Source of the DNA: Verrucomicrobiota bacterium
Lineage (GTDB): Bacteria; Verrucomicrobiota; Verrucomicrobiia; Chthoniobacterales; UBA10450
Reading direction: 5' to 3'
DNA length: 41,331 bases
NCBI GenBank assembly: GCA_003219215.1
Contig: QHPY01000083.1
Span: 1 to 41,331, forward strand
Part shown: piece after piece, positions 8,850-17,636 of the stretch
How the letters are laid out: every line of letters begins with the position of its first letter
How positions within the stretch are numbered: position 1 is the first letter of the stretch
Made by a program: the position numbers and the translations under genes
The notes under the pieces: generated by a model
What the model was told of the DNA's origin: nothing
The model's database searches: none
What the model saw: the letters and a program-made list of their open reading frames with translations, nothing else

Positions 8850-9437
8850 TCACAATTGTCCCGGAGATACTGAAGGTGACGCGGCCGGCGCTACGGCCGG
8901 CGATTGCGGCGAAGCAGCCGGAGACGCCGAAGCGCCGGGTTGCGTCGATGGCTGCACTGCCGGCGGATTTACGCCCGCGGCGGGTTGCCCGCGCGCTTCC
9001 GAATTTTGACCGGCAACTGAAGTGGGTTTCGGTGTCCCGCTTGCCTGCGGCGAGGCGGATGGCGCGGGCGTGGCGGCCGCTGCCCCGCCGGGTGCCGCAG
9101 AAGATTCCGGGGCGGTGATCGCGTATGCGGGCGCGGGGTTTTTGTTCGCCAGATCGGCAACAGTTAATTCCATCGCGCGATCGATCGGCAAACGCACCGT
9201 GCCTTTGTTTTTATCGACCCAGGCATAAATCGTGAGCGCCTTCGCGTCTTCATCGCGCGCGTCCTTGAGTTTTTTGGCACGAGCCTCGGCGCGCATTTGT
9301 TCGTAAGTGTCGCCGCGCGGCGAAGGACCAACCACGGCCACAACAATGGCGCCGAAAAGCGCAAACAAGAGCACAACGCCGACCCATGTCGAAAATGGCG
9401 CAGGCGATTGCGTTCGAATTTGCTCGGTATCGGCCAT
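8850..9437 (-). CDS. Small membrane-anchored protein of the act/cco operon
   Basis: This is a 195-residue protein. One membrane helix lies at about 18-37, followed by a charged segment and a conserved-looking block (YAWVDKNKGTVRLPIDRAMEL, residues about 71-91). The final 80 residues are low complexity, rich in Ala, Pro and Ser. The gene starts 1 nt after the actF stop and ends 22 nt before ccoN-like, so it is part of the same transcript. Similar small anchored proteins with a W-D-K...VR-PI..AM block occur by act or oxidase genes in other phyla, to my recollection. No haem motif is present. It may be an assembly or linker subunit, but this is inference. Confidence 0.7.
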   Translation of the reverse strand: MADTEQIRTQSPAPFSTWVGVVLLFALFGAIVVAVVGPSPRGDTYEQMRAEARAKKLKDARDEDAKALTIYAWVDKNKGTVRLPIDRAMELTVADLANKNPAPAYAITAPESSAAPGGAAAATPAPSASPQASGTPKPTSVAGQNSEARGQPAAGVNPPAVQPSTQPGASASPAASPQSPAVAPAASPSVSPGQL

Positions 9438-9438
9438 G

Positions 9439-10641
9439 TCAGTTCACCAGTTTTAAAGATTCGACCAAGTGAGGATCGCGCACCGGGAAGAGCGAAGTTT
9501 TTGCAACGATGCGCAAATAAACGAAAGCCAAAGTCGCGCCGATGGCGATGAGCGCGGCAAAATCCCACAAACTCACGTGCACGCCGGTCCCATGGAGCGC
9601 TGGAAGAACGACGAGGTAGATGTCGAGCATTTGCATCAACAAAATCCACGCAGCCACGTAACAGAGCTGGCGCGGATGTTTCTTGATCGAGCGCAACAGC
9701 AAAATGGCGAATGGTCCGAAGAAACGGCCGAACACCAGCAGCATGCTCAATCCCCACCACGACTCCGTGTTTCGAGTCAGAAAATATTGGATCTCTTCCG
9801 GAATGTTCGCGTACCAAATCAGCATGTATTGGCCGAAGCCGATGTAGGCCCAGAAAACACAGAAGGCGAACATCCACTTTCCCATGATGTGGTAATGCTC
9901 GAGCGTGACCACGTTCTTGAGATAACCGGCGCGCTGGAGCGCGGTGATCACGAGCACAAGCAGCGACATCGAACTGCCGGCCGCGCCGGCGAAAATGTAA
10001 ACGCCGAACATGGTCGAGAACCAGCGGTAGTTGAGGCTCATCAGCCAATCGAACGCGCCGAAGGTCAGACAAAGGGCGAACAGTGGCAGACTGGCGAACG
10101 CGACTTTGCGCAGACGAATGGTGAATCGCGGATTGCCGTCCTTGTCTTGCCGGACCGAAAAGCGGCGCAACAATTGGGACGCGATGATGAAGAAACCGAG
10201 GAAAAACGCCGCGCGAAGCACAAAGAAATTGAGATTTAGATAGGCGCGCTTGGAATCGAGGTTCGCTTCTTTCCCCGGCGCGATGTTCATCCAGGCGTAG
10301 AGATGTTGCCGCAAGAGCAGGATCGGGATGAAAAAGATCGCGAGGACTGCAACCAAGACGGCGATGTTTTCCAGTTGCCGCCTGACGACCACCGTCCATT
10401 CCGCGTCCGTAGCGTAATGCACGATCGTCCAGAAAAAGCAGCCGGCGCACAAGGTGAAGAAGAATCCAAAGGCAAACAGCCAGGAGAAACTGAGCTGCTT
10501 CGGATCAATTGCGGCGCCAGCGCCGCAGAGCGCGAGTGCAACAAACGCCACAACGCCGAGCAAAACAGACAGGCCGGCAAAGCGGCCGCTCTCGAAATAC
10601 TCGCCTTCCGGCGTCGACCCGTTATGCAGGCGATCGCTCAT
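9439..10641 (-). CDS. actF: Alternative Complex III subunit ActF (quinol-binding membrane subunit)
   Basis: This 400-residue polytopic protein has about ten membrane helices. Position in the act order (after ActE) and sequence features such as WLMSLNYRWFSTMFGVYIFAG and FGQYMLIWYANIPEE identify ActF. This is a NrfD-related subunit that pairs with ActC in the quinol:electron acceptor oxidoreductase. ACIII replaces the bc1 complex in many bacteria. Its start overlaps the actE stop as ATGA (10638-10641), and the next small gene begins 1 nt after its own stop. The enzyme acts in the inner membrane, moving electrons from quinol to the c-haem subunits. No truncation was seen. Confidence 0.9.
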   Translation of the reverse strand: MSDRLHNGSTPEGEYFESGRFAGLSVLLGVVAFVALALCGAGAAIDPKQLSFSWLFAFGFFFTLCAGCFFWTIVHYATDAEWTVVVRRQLENIAVLVAVLAIFFIPILLLRQHLYAWMNIAPGKEANLDSKRAYLNLNFFVLRAAFFLGFFIIASQLLRRFSVRQDKDGNPRFTIRLRKVAFASLPLFALCLTFGAFDWLMSLNYRWFSTMFGVYIFAGAAGSSMSLLVLVITALQRAGYLKNVVTLEHYHIMGKWMFAFCVFWAYIGFGQYMLIWYANIPEEIQYFLTRNTESWWGLSMLLVFGRFFGPFAILLLRSIKKHPRQLCYVAAWILLMQMLDIYLVVLPALHGTGVHVSLWDFAALIAIGATLAFVYLRIVAKTSLFPVRDPHLVESLKLVN

Positions 10642-11396
10642 TTCTTTGGCGCCTCCGGTTTTGCTGGCGATTTGGTCTCGGCCGGTTTCGCTTCTCCAGG
10701 TTTCGCCTCCGCCGGCTTGTTCTCGGCTGGCTTTTCCAAATCAGCCCGATGTTCCGGCGGGACATCGACAATCCCCGCGTTCTGACTTCGTTGCAGCGCG
10801 CGAAGATAAGCGATGATCGCCCAACGATCTGCGACCATGATGTTTGGCCCGTAAGCCATCATTGTGTTTTTGCCGTTTGTGATCGTGTTGAAAATTTCGC
10901 CGTCGGCCATTTTGCGAATGCGATCGTCTTGCAAAGTAACGACCGTGTTGAGGCCGTACTGCTTGGTGATTCCATTCCCGGCCGCGGTCGCGCCATGACA
11001 CATCGCGCAGGTAATGTTGAAACGCTCGCGCCCGCGCTGAAGCAATTGCGCCGTGACCGGGACCGGGATTCCAGTTCCCCAACGGTCGACCATTTTTCCG
11101 GTGTCAATATAATCGGTGCCGACGCTAAACCCGGCAACGGGGTGAGACTCGGGCGCGCCGAGCGGTTGAGGTTTTGGCATTTCATAACCGATCGGCACCG
11201 TTCCGTTGACCGGCATGCGAGGACCGCGACCGTCCGCAAAAAAATTCAGCGGCGATTGCGCGCGCACTTTTATCTGGCGCACCATGTCGGGAAAAATTTC
11301 CCACGGCTCATTGGTGGTCTTTTCTCCGCGGAACCCGAGCACGGCCACGGCCGCAATCGTGAGCAAGAGAGAAATTAAAAGGAAGCCGCGCAACAT
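10638..11396 (-). CDS. actE: Alternative Complex III subunit ActE (monohaem cytochrome c)
   Basis: This is a 252-residue protein with an N-terminal membrane/lipoprotein-like hydrophobic stretch (residues 4-21). The haem site is CAMCH at 130-134, with a candidate Met ligand in NTMMAYGP near 187. The domain matches the ActE monohaem cytochrome, which with ActA carries electrons out of ACIII on the periplasmic side. The last about 30 residues are a charged Pro/Ala/Lys/Glu tail (repeats of KPAE/KPGE), which is unusual and resembles tails on other proteins of this operon. It lies 3 nt after the actD stop and overlaps actF by ATGA. Confidence 0.92.
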   Translation of the reverse strand: MLRGFLLISLLLTIAAVAVLGFRGEKTTNEPWEIFPDMVRQIKVRAQSPLNFFADGRGPRMPVNGTVPIGYEMPKPQPLGAPESHPVAGFSVGTDYIDTGKMVDRWGTGIPVPVTAQLLQRGRERFNITCAMCHGATAAGNGITKQYGLNTVVTLQDDRIRKMADGEIFNTITNGKNTMMAYGPNIMVADRWAIIAYLRALQRSQNAGIVDVPPEHRADLEKPAENKPAEAKPGEAKPAETKSPAKPEAPKK

Positions 11397-11399
11397 AAA

Positions 11400-11954
11400 T
11401 CAGTCCTCGTGCACGATCGTGATGTGTTGGCCGCCGCTGCGCTCCAGTAATTCGCGAGCTTCCAGTTCGGTGAAACGCGGGTCGCGCGCTTCGATCACGA
11501 GAAAAAATCCGTCATTGGTCGCGCGGCTGAATCGGTCCCAGTTGAAAATCGGATGATGCGGCCGCGGCAGGCCGTTCATGATCAGGACTGCGAAAAAAGC
11601 GGCAAAGGCGGAAAAGAGAACGGTCATCTCGAACATGATCGGGAAAAACGCCGGCACCGTTTTCCAATCGTACGGTTTGCCGTGCACCACCAATCGGTAG
11701 AGCCCCCATGACGGACCAAATTCAACGAGAATGGCGGTGAGCAATCCCGAAATGCCGCCCGCCAACACGACCGCGCTCAGCCAGGATTTGCCGAGTCCCA
11801 TCGCTTCGTCCATGCCGTGAATTGGAAATGGCGAATGCACGTCCCAGCGTTTGAAGCCGGCATCTCGCACTATTTTCGCCGCTTCATAAAGGGAGGCCGC
11901 GCTCGGATATTCCGCCCCCATCCCATAAACTTCATGACCGGTCGGCGTTCTCAT
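11400..11954 (-). CDS. actD: Alternative Complex III subunit ActD (DUF3341)
   Basis: This 184-residue protein carries two membrane helices (about residues 57-79 and 107-127). The segment [47 protein letters not shown] gives the DUF3341/ActD N-terminal domain; it is shown here only as landmark words [12 protein letters not shown] and [14 protein letters not shown]. ActD has no cofactor and packs between ActC and ActF in known ACIII structures. Its ATG overlaps the actC stop as ATGA (11951-11954). Length and organisation are normal for the family. Confidence 0.92.
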   Translation of the reverse strand: MRTPTGHEVYGMGAEYPSAASLYEAAKIVRDAGFKRWDVHSPFPIHGMDEAMGLGKSWLSAVVLAGGISGLLTAILVEFGPSWGLYRLVVHGKPYDWKTVPAFFPIMFEMTVLFSAFAAFFAVLIMNGLPRPHHPIFNWDRFSRATNDGFFLVIEARDPRFTELEARELLERSGGQHITIVHED

Positions 11955-13405
11955 GTCCGCTCCCTTCCATCCGCTGCGACGGGATGATGTCCGTTAGGCG
12001 ACGCGGCGTGGGCGTCCGCTTCTGGCAAAACGATTTTCACTTCCGACATCGCGATCATCGGTAGGAACCGGATGAAGAGGAGGAACAGCGAAGTGAAAAT
12101 CCCGAGTGTGCCGATGAACGTCCAGATGTCGACCCAGGTTGGAATAAAAATACCCCATGCCGACGGAATGAAATCGCGATGCAATCCGCCAACGATGATG
12201 ATGAAACGCTCGAACCACATCCCGGCGTTTACGCACATGCAAACGAAGTAAACGACGAGAATGTTACGCCGGCACCAGCGGAACCAAAAGAGCTGCGGCG
12301 AAAGCACGTTGCAGAACAACATGCCCGTCCACCAGTACCACCAATACGGGCCGAGCACGCGGTTCCAAAACGCGAACCGCTCGTAAGCGTTGCCGCTGTA
12401 CCAGGCCACGAAAAATTCCATGGTGTAGGCGTAACTAACGAATGAGCCGGTCAACAAAATGATCTTCGCCATTTTGTCGATGTGCTGCGGCGTGATGATG
12501 TCGTGCAGTTTGAAAATGGCCCGCGCCGGAATGAGCAACGTCAGCACCATGGCGAACCCGCCGAAAATGGCCCCCGCGACAAAGTAAGGCGGGAAAATTG
12601 TGGTGTGCCACGTCGGCAAGATCGACGTCGCGAAGTCGAACGACACGACGCTGTGAACCGAGAGCACCAGCGGCGTGGAAAGTCCGGCCAACAGCAGATA
12701 CGCCATTTCGTAATGCCGCCAGTTGCGGTTCGACCCGCGCCAGCCGCAGGCGAACACGCCGAAGAGAAATTTTTTGATCTTGGTTGTGGCGCGATCGCGC
12801 AGCGTTGCCAGGTCGGGGATCAATCCGGTGTACCAAAACAAAACCGAGACCGTGAAATAGGTCGAGACTGCAAACACATCCCACATCAGCGGGCTGCGGA
12901 AGTTCGGCCAAATGCCGTAGTTGTTCCAAACCGGCGCGAGATACCACGCCATCCAAACACGGCCGACGTGCACGCCCGGAAAAATCGCTGCGCACATGAC
13001 CGCGAACAGCGTCATCGCTTCGGCCGAACGGTTGATCGACGTCCGCCATCTTTGCCGGAGCAAATACAAAATGGCGGAGATCAAGGTGCCGGCGTGTCCG
13101 ATACCGATCCAGAAAACGAAGTTGGTAATGTCCCACGCCCAACCGACCGGATGATTGAGTCCCCAAGTGCCGACGCCGGTGGAAATTTGGTACCCGAGAC
13201 AGAACAGACCGAACATCGCGATCGAGCCGGTGATGCTGAAACAAACCCACCACCAACGCGGCGCCGGTTGTTCTACCACGCCGGAAATGCGTTCCGTGAT
13301 CCAGCTGAAGTTGCGTTTGTTCAACACCAGCGGCGCGCGCTTGATCCGGGATTCCGCCGTCGATGCGGCCTCGCTCTCAATCACATCTGTTGGTGCGGCG
13401 TTCAT
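11951..13405 (-). CDS. actC: Alternative Complex III subunit ActC (NrfD/PsrC family)
   Basis: This 484-residue membrane protein of the NrfD/polysulfide reductase C family has about ten helices. Landmarks include [49 protein letters not shown] (read as the quinol-site helix pair) and [14 protein letters not shown]. The family binds quinol at the periplasmic side and passes electrons to the adjacent Fe-S protein (ActB). It follows actB with a 22 bp gap that holds an exact AAGATCGACA word at 13415-13424, and overlaps actD by ATGA. No missing segments were seen. Confidence 0.93.
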   Translation of the reverse strand: MNAAPTDVIESEAASTAESRIKRAPLVLNKRNFSWITERISGVVEQPAPRWWWVCFSITGSIAMFGLFCLGYQISTGVGTWGLNHPVGWAWDITNFVFWIGIGHAGTLISAILYLLRQRWRTSINRSAEAMTLFAVMCAAIFPGVHVGRVWMAWYLAPVWNNYGIWPNFRSPLMWDVFAVSTYFTVSVLFWYTGLIPDLATLRDRATTKIKKFLFGVFACGWRGSNRNWRHYEMAYLLLAGLSTPLVLSVHSVVSFDFATSILPTWHTTIFPPYFVAGAIFGGFAMVLTLLIPARAIFKLHDIITPQHIDKMAKIILLTGSFVSYAYTMEFFVAWYSGNAYERFAFWNRVLGPYWWYWWTGMLFCNVLSPQLFWFRWCRRNILVVYFVCMCVNAGMWFERFIIIVGGLHRDFIPSAWGIFIPTWVDIWTFIGTLGIFTSLFLLFIRFLPMIAMSEVKIVLPEADAHAASPNGHHPVAADGRERT

Positions 13406-13427
13406 CAGTTAGCCAAGATCGACATCC

Positions 13428-16400
13428 TCACGCCTTCTCCCCCGGACAGGCGACGCCAATGTTGTCTGCGTCCGGCATTTTCGGATTTGGATTGCGGATC
13501 CGCCCCAGATAACTCGTGCGCGCTTTCACGTTCAAATAATCGAGCAGCCGGTAATTGCGGTCCTGCTGTTTCATCTTCGAAACTTTGCTTTCCGGATCTT
13601 TGATGTCGCCAAAAGTGATTGCTTCGTGCGGGCAGGCTTGCGCGCACGCGCTCGTGAACGAATCCCGCGGAATGCGAATGTCGCTCGACGCGCCGGCATG
13701 GACGTGGGCCGCGATCTTCGCTTCCTCGATTCGCTGCACGCAAAAAGTGCATTTCTCCATCACCCCGCGCATCCGGACTGTGACGTTCGGATTTTTTTGC
13801 ATCTTCGTGATGTCAGGCGCGCCTTTTTCGGTGAACGGCGCGACGTACTCGCGATAAATCCCAAACTCTCCCGCAATTTTCTTTTTCCCGATCGGCCGCT
13901 GGTTGTAATCGAAGAAATTGAATCGGCGCACCTTGAACGGACAATTGTTGGCGCAATAACGCGTGCCGACGCAGCGGTTGTAGGCCATGACGTTGAGTCC
14001 GTCCTCGCTGTGAATGGTGGCGTTGACCGGGCAAACGGTTTCGCACGGCGCGTTCTCGCAGTGCTGACACATCATCGGTTGGTGCACCATCTCCGGATCC
14101 TGGGGAAACTCGCCGTTATCTTCGTCGAATGGTTTCGCGCTCGCGTAATAGCGATCGATTCGGAGCCAGTGCATCGCGCGTCCGTGCGCAACTTGTAATT
14201 TGCCGACTATCGGAACGTTGTTCTCGGCCTGGCACGCGATGACGCAGGCGCTGCAACCGGTGCAAACATTGAGATCGACCGTCATTCCCCATTGCTGCGG
14301 CGCGTCCATTGGCGGGTGGCTGTAAAGCGATGGCAAATACGACTGCGGTTCGTCCATCCCACCGCACTTTTTCACGAACTCATTGTCTTCGCGGTATTTA
14401 TCCAGCGTTGCTTCGCGCACGACGCCGCGGCCTTCGATGCTCCAATGTTCCTGCGTGTTCGCGAGTGGATATTTCTTTCCGACCTTCGTCACGCGCACGC
14501 TCTCGATATTCTTGCCATCGGCGACTGCGAAATGCAGATTGCTCGCCGTGCGCAAAAGGTAGGTATTAAACCCGGATTCGTCGGCGATTGGGCCAGTCTT
14601 TTTCCGTCCGTAGCCGATCGGAATCGTGACCGAATTCTCGGCGTGACCGGGCAAAACGTACGCCGCGATCACCAGTTCGCGTCGAATCGGTCGATCATTC
14701 GCGTCTCTCGCCGTGTCGTTAATTGAAATTTGAATCAGATCGCCGGTCTCGACGTTGAGTGACTTGGCGAAGTTCGGGCTCATGATCGCCGCGTTGTCCC
14801 AAGTAAGTTTTGTTATTGGATCGGGCAATTCCTGGAGCCAGCCGTTGTTGGCGTAACGGCCATCGTCCATCGCGTAACTGCGAACAAAAACGATTTCAGG
14901 AGATTCCGACGTCGGCGCGGGCGTTGTGGTCCAAAGCTGGTGCGTCAGCTGGGCAGCGGCGCCGTCGTTGAATGTGACCGGTCGATCGCGCAACGGAACA
15001 TGCGCGGCAAATCCGTCCCGCAAGAATTTCGACCACGCGGTCGGAAGATCACCGGGAGGTTTGGTCGCGCGAAAAGTTTCCTGAACGAGCTCGGGTCCTT
15101 CGACTTTCGGCCGGCCAAGGAGCCCATTCATGATTTCGATTTCGCTCAGCCCGCCGAAAAGCGGCAGGATCATCGGTTGGATCGATAAATACGCGCCGTC
15201 CGAGGTGAGCGCGTCGCCCCACGATTCCAAATAATGCGCCAACGGCACGTGCCACTGGCTGATTGTCGATGTTGCGTCCTCGTGATAACCAACTCGCACC
15301 ACTTCCGGCACTTTCTTTTGCAGATCGGCCCAATCGAGCGGCGTCTTTTTGTCCGGATCCTGCCCGACTGCGCGCGGCGCGTTGTAAACCGGGTCGCCAC
15401 CGAAGATGAAAAGCGCTTTTATTTCGCCGCGATGCATCCGGTCGGCCAGCTGCAAAATGTTTTTCGTGTTCCGATTGCGCGGAAATTCCCGGACCACCAC
15501 TGTGCGTCCGATATTCTTCAGCGCGGAGTTCATCGCGTACGCGAGCAGTTGAACAACAACCGATTGCTGTTGGCCGGCGAGAACGATGCTCACGCCCGAT
15601 TTCGAGACCAGATCGTTCGCCAATTCAATCAGCCATTTCTCATCGAACGGCAGCGTCTCGGCAGGCGTGGCCAGGGTAGCGAGCAACGACAGCAGAGCGG
15701 AGTCTTTGGTCAGAGTGGCGATTTTGCCGGCGAGCACATGAGTGAACAGCGGGATCTGACTGGCGGCGCAGCGCAGCCGATGATCGGCCATCGCGCCAGT
15801 GATGGTGAACCTGTTCTCAACGACATAGAGCCGGTTCATCGTGTCTTTCGACGATTTCACGCGGCGTCGCTGCGTGAATGCGCGGGCGGAAGCGAGATCG
15901 CCTTCGCCGCAGTCAAGAAAATCGCTGTCGAGCGCGAGCACAACGTCGGCGCGGTCAAATCGCGGAATCAATCGCACATTTTCGCCGAAGCTGGTCCGGG
16001 TCGCGTCATCTTGCGCCTCGCTCAGCGCCGCGTCGTAGACGCACCACATCATTTTCGGGAACGCCTTTTCCAATTCGGCTCGCAATCTTTCTCGAGTCGG
16101 CGAATGCAATTCTTCAACCAGGAAAGCCAGACCATCGCCACCGTTCGATCCAAGCTGGCCCCGCAATTTGTCGATGTAGGCGTCAAACTCACCGCGATTG
16201 GAATCCTTGCCGCGATTCACGAAGCGCCGCGACCGCGCCGGATCGTAAAGATCGAGAACGGAGGCTTGCGCGAACGTGTCGGTGGCGCCGGCGCTGGCGG
16301 GATGAAGCGGATTGCCCTCCACCTTGATCGGCCGGCCGTCAACGGTGGTTGCGATCAGCGGAATTGCGCCGGTGCGGCGCGGCATCGCCGTGGCGTAGTA

Positions 16401-16688
16401 AAGAAATTTTCCGGGAATCGTCCACTCGGCGCTCTTAGTGAACGGAACGAGGTGCATTTCCGGACGGCGGCAACTCGTTAGACCAAGACCGGCCAATGCC
16501 ATTGAGGCGCCCATCAACTTCATGAAATCGCGCCGCGACCATTCGTCTTCGCTAATTTCGGAAGCGCCGGCCGGAAATTCGCGCTCCAGCCACTCGCGAA
16601 ACTCCGGGCTATTGCTGTATTCGCCGAGACTCCGCCAGTATTTCTTTCCGGTCAGCGGCTCAGGCGGATGTTGGAAAACGCGTTTCAT
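13428..16688 (-). CDS. actB: Alternative Complex III subunit ActB (Tat-exported Fe-S / molybdopterin-fold protein)
   Basis: This 1086-residue protein has a twin-arginine signal with RR at 52-53 (SRRDFMKLMGASMA), ending near a TSC that could be a lipidation site. A long molybdopterin-oxidoreductase-like domain follows (about 80-760); this region in ActB is known to lack the molybdenum cofactor. A ferredoxin-type domain then starts with C809/C812/C815/C819 and continues with further Cys groups (CQHCENAPCETVCP, CVGTRYCANNCP, CTFCV...CAQACP). These fit three [4Fe-4S] and one [3Fe-4S] clusters in the family. The ATG at 16688 overlaps the actA stop as ATGA, so the 33 extra upstream codons of the open frame are rejected. 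Confidence 0.95.
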   Translation of the reverse strand: MKRVFQHPPEPLTGKKYWRSLGEYSNSPEFREWLEREFPAGASEISEDEWSRRDFMKLMGASMALAGLGLTSCRRPEMHLVPFTKSAEWTIPGKFLYYATAMPRRTGAIPLIATTVDGRPIKVEGNPLHPASAGATDTFAQASVLDLYDPARSRRFVNRGKDSNRGEFDAYIDKLRGQLGSNGGDGLAFLVEELHSPTRERLRAELEKAFPKMMWCVYDAALSEAQDDATRTSFGENVRLIPRFDRADVVLALDSDFLDCGEGDLASARAFTQRRRVKSSKDTMNRLYVVENRFTITGAMADHRLRCAASQIPLFTHVLAGKIATLTKDSALLSLLATLATPAETLPFDEKWLIELANDLVSKSGVSIVLAGQQQSVVVQLLAYAMNSALKNIGRTVVVREFPRNRNTKNILQLADRMHRGEIKALFIFGGDPVYNAPRAVGQDPDKKTPLDWADLQKKVPEVVRVGYHEDATSTISQWHVPLAHYLESWGDALTSDGAYLSIQPMILPLFGGLSEIEIMNGLLGRPKVEGPELVQETFRATKPPGDLPTAWSKFLRDGFAAHVPLRDRPVTFNDGAAAQLTHQLWTTTPAPTSESPEIVFVRSYAMDDGRYANNGWLQELPDPITKLTWDNAAIMSPNFAKSLNVETGDLIQISINDTARDANDRPIRRELVIAAYVLPGHAENSVTIPIGYGRKKTGPIADESGFNTYLLRTASNLHFAVADGKNIESVRVTKVGKKYPLANTQEHWSIEGRGVVREATLDKYREDNEFVKKCGGMDEPQSYLPSLYSHPPMDAPQQWGMTVDLNVCTGCSACVIACQAENNVPIVGKLQVAHGRAMHWLRIDRYYASAKPFDEDNGEFPQDPEMVHQPMMCQHCENAPCETVCPVNATIHSEDGLNVMAYNRCVGTRYCANNCPFKVRRFNFFDYNQRPIGKKKIAGEFGIYREYVAPFTEKGAPDITKMQKNPNVTVRMRGVMEKCTFCVQRIEEAKIAAHVHAGASSDIRIPRDSFTSACAQACPHEAITFGDIKDPESKVSKMKQQDRNYRLLDYLNVKARTSYLGRIRNPNPKMPDADNIGVACPGEKA

Positions 16689-17410
16689 CGGTGGCAGGTT
16701 TGGCAATTTGTGCTCGGAGCGATGTCCCAGCGTTCCTTCAGTGTCTGACCGATCTCGTGCTGCGTCAGATGCTTCTTCTTCGCCCAATCCTCAGTCGCGC
16801 TTTTTGGCTGTCCGTACTTCGCTACGAACTCCGCCGGCTTCACATCGTCTGGTTTCCAATCGAGATTAAAGATCTGATCGTCGGGCCGGAGAAAATTTTC
16901 GGGGTGTCGATGGCACTCGAGACACCACGCCATGCTATGCGGTTCGGCTATTGACACCGTCGCCATGTGATTGACCGGGCCATGACAACTGAAACAACTG
17001 ATGCCGCGATTCACATGCGCCGCGTGGTTATAAAAGACGTAATCGACGGTGCGATGGAGCCACACCCATTCAATCGGTTTGCCGGTCTTCCAGCTTTCTC
17101 GAACCGGCTCGAGCTTCGGATTGTCCTTTTGCACCTGCGAGTGGCAGTTCATGCAGGTCTGTGTGTTCGGCACATTAGACTGCGCCGCAACTTCGACAAA
17201 GCTATGGCAGTAGCGGCAATCCATTCCGAGTTGGGTCACGTGAATGTCGTGCGGGAACGGCACCGGCTGGATCGGTTGATAGCCTACCTTGGTATATTTT
17301 GGCGTGACGTAATACCACGTCGCCGCGGTCAATCCGCACGCGATCAAAATGCCGGCGACTGCCATTTGCAGCGGCAACCAGTTGCACCAGCGGGGAAAGA
17401 AGTTCGCCAT
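16685..17410 (-). CDS. actA: Alternative Complex III subunit ActA (pentahaem cytochrome c), first gene of the operon
   Basis: This 241-residue protein has one membrane helix at about 14-33 and five haem c sites: CRYCH 65-69, CMNCH 86-90, CFSCH 139-143, CLECH 163-167 and CQTCH 236-240. This matches the pentahaem ActA subunit of ACIII, which together with ActE takes electrons from ActB. The ATG at 17410 is preferred since the membrane helix follows directly; an in-frame GTG at 17449 is a weaker option. The gene opens a ten-gene, about 12 kb minus-strand unit that ends at 5473. Confidence 0.94.
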   Translation of the reverse strand: MANFFPRWCNWLPLQMAVAGILIACGLTAATWYYVTPKYTKVGYQPIQPVPFPHDIHVTQLGMDCRYCHSFVEVAAQSNVPNTQTCMNCHSQVQKDNPKLEPVRESWKTGKPIEWVWLHRTVDYVFYNHAAHVNRGISCFSCHGPVNHMATVSIAEPHSMAWCLECHRHPENFLRPDDQIFNLDWKPDDVKPAEFVAKYGQPKSATEDWAKKKHLTQHEIGQTLKERWDIAPSTNCQTCHR

Positions 17411-17500
17411 AATCAGCGGAAGCCCTGTCCGGACCAACACAGCCGCCACTTTAGAAACGAATTCAAATCGGTCTCAGGATGTGCACACATCGAAGCCATC

Positions 17501-17528
17501 ATTCTATAAATCGAAATTCACTCGGCAA
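17501..17528 (-). promoter_or_regulatory. Candidate sigma-70-like promoter for the act/cco operon
   Basis: On the minus strand TTGCCG (17528-17523) and TAGAAT (17506-17501) are 16 bp apart, a 4/6 and 5/6 match to the -35 and -10 consensus, about 90 bp upstream of the actA ATG. The 226 bp gap 17411-17636 separates divergent actA and the amidohydrolase. It also holds a small inverted repeat TTCCG-ATA-CGGAA at 17574-17586 and a one-mismatch copy of the AAGATCGACA word (TGTCGATCTA at 17549-17558). This is by eye only, and verrucomicrobial promoters are not well defined. Confidence 0.3.
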
Positions 17529-17636
17529 AAGAAAACTCGTAGGTAGCATGTCGATCTAAATTCCCGGTAACTCTTCCGATACGGAAAAGGCGCCGTTTCG
17601 CAAAATGATCACGTCAAAACTTCGGGGAAGCGTCAA

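Noticed and set aside
12482-13603. 373-codon frame opposite actC
   Set aside because: It is a shadow of actC/actB on the other strand with no recognisable family and skewed Arg/Gln/Pro content.
15234-16481. 415-codon frame opposite actB
   Set aside because: It is a shadow of the strongly supported actB; long open complement frames are common in GC-rich genes.
16689-16787. Upstream extension of actB (33 codons)
   Set aside because: It lies inside actA in another frame, and the ATGA overlap at 16685-16688 plus the MKRVFQHPPEPL start fit the family.
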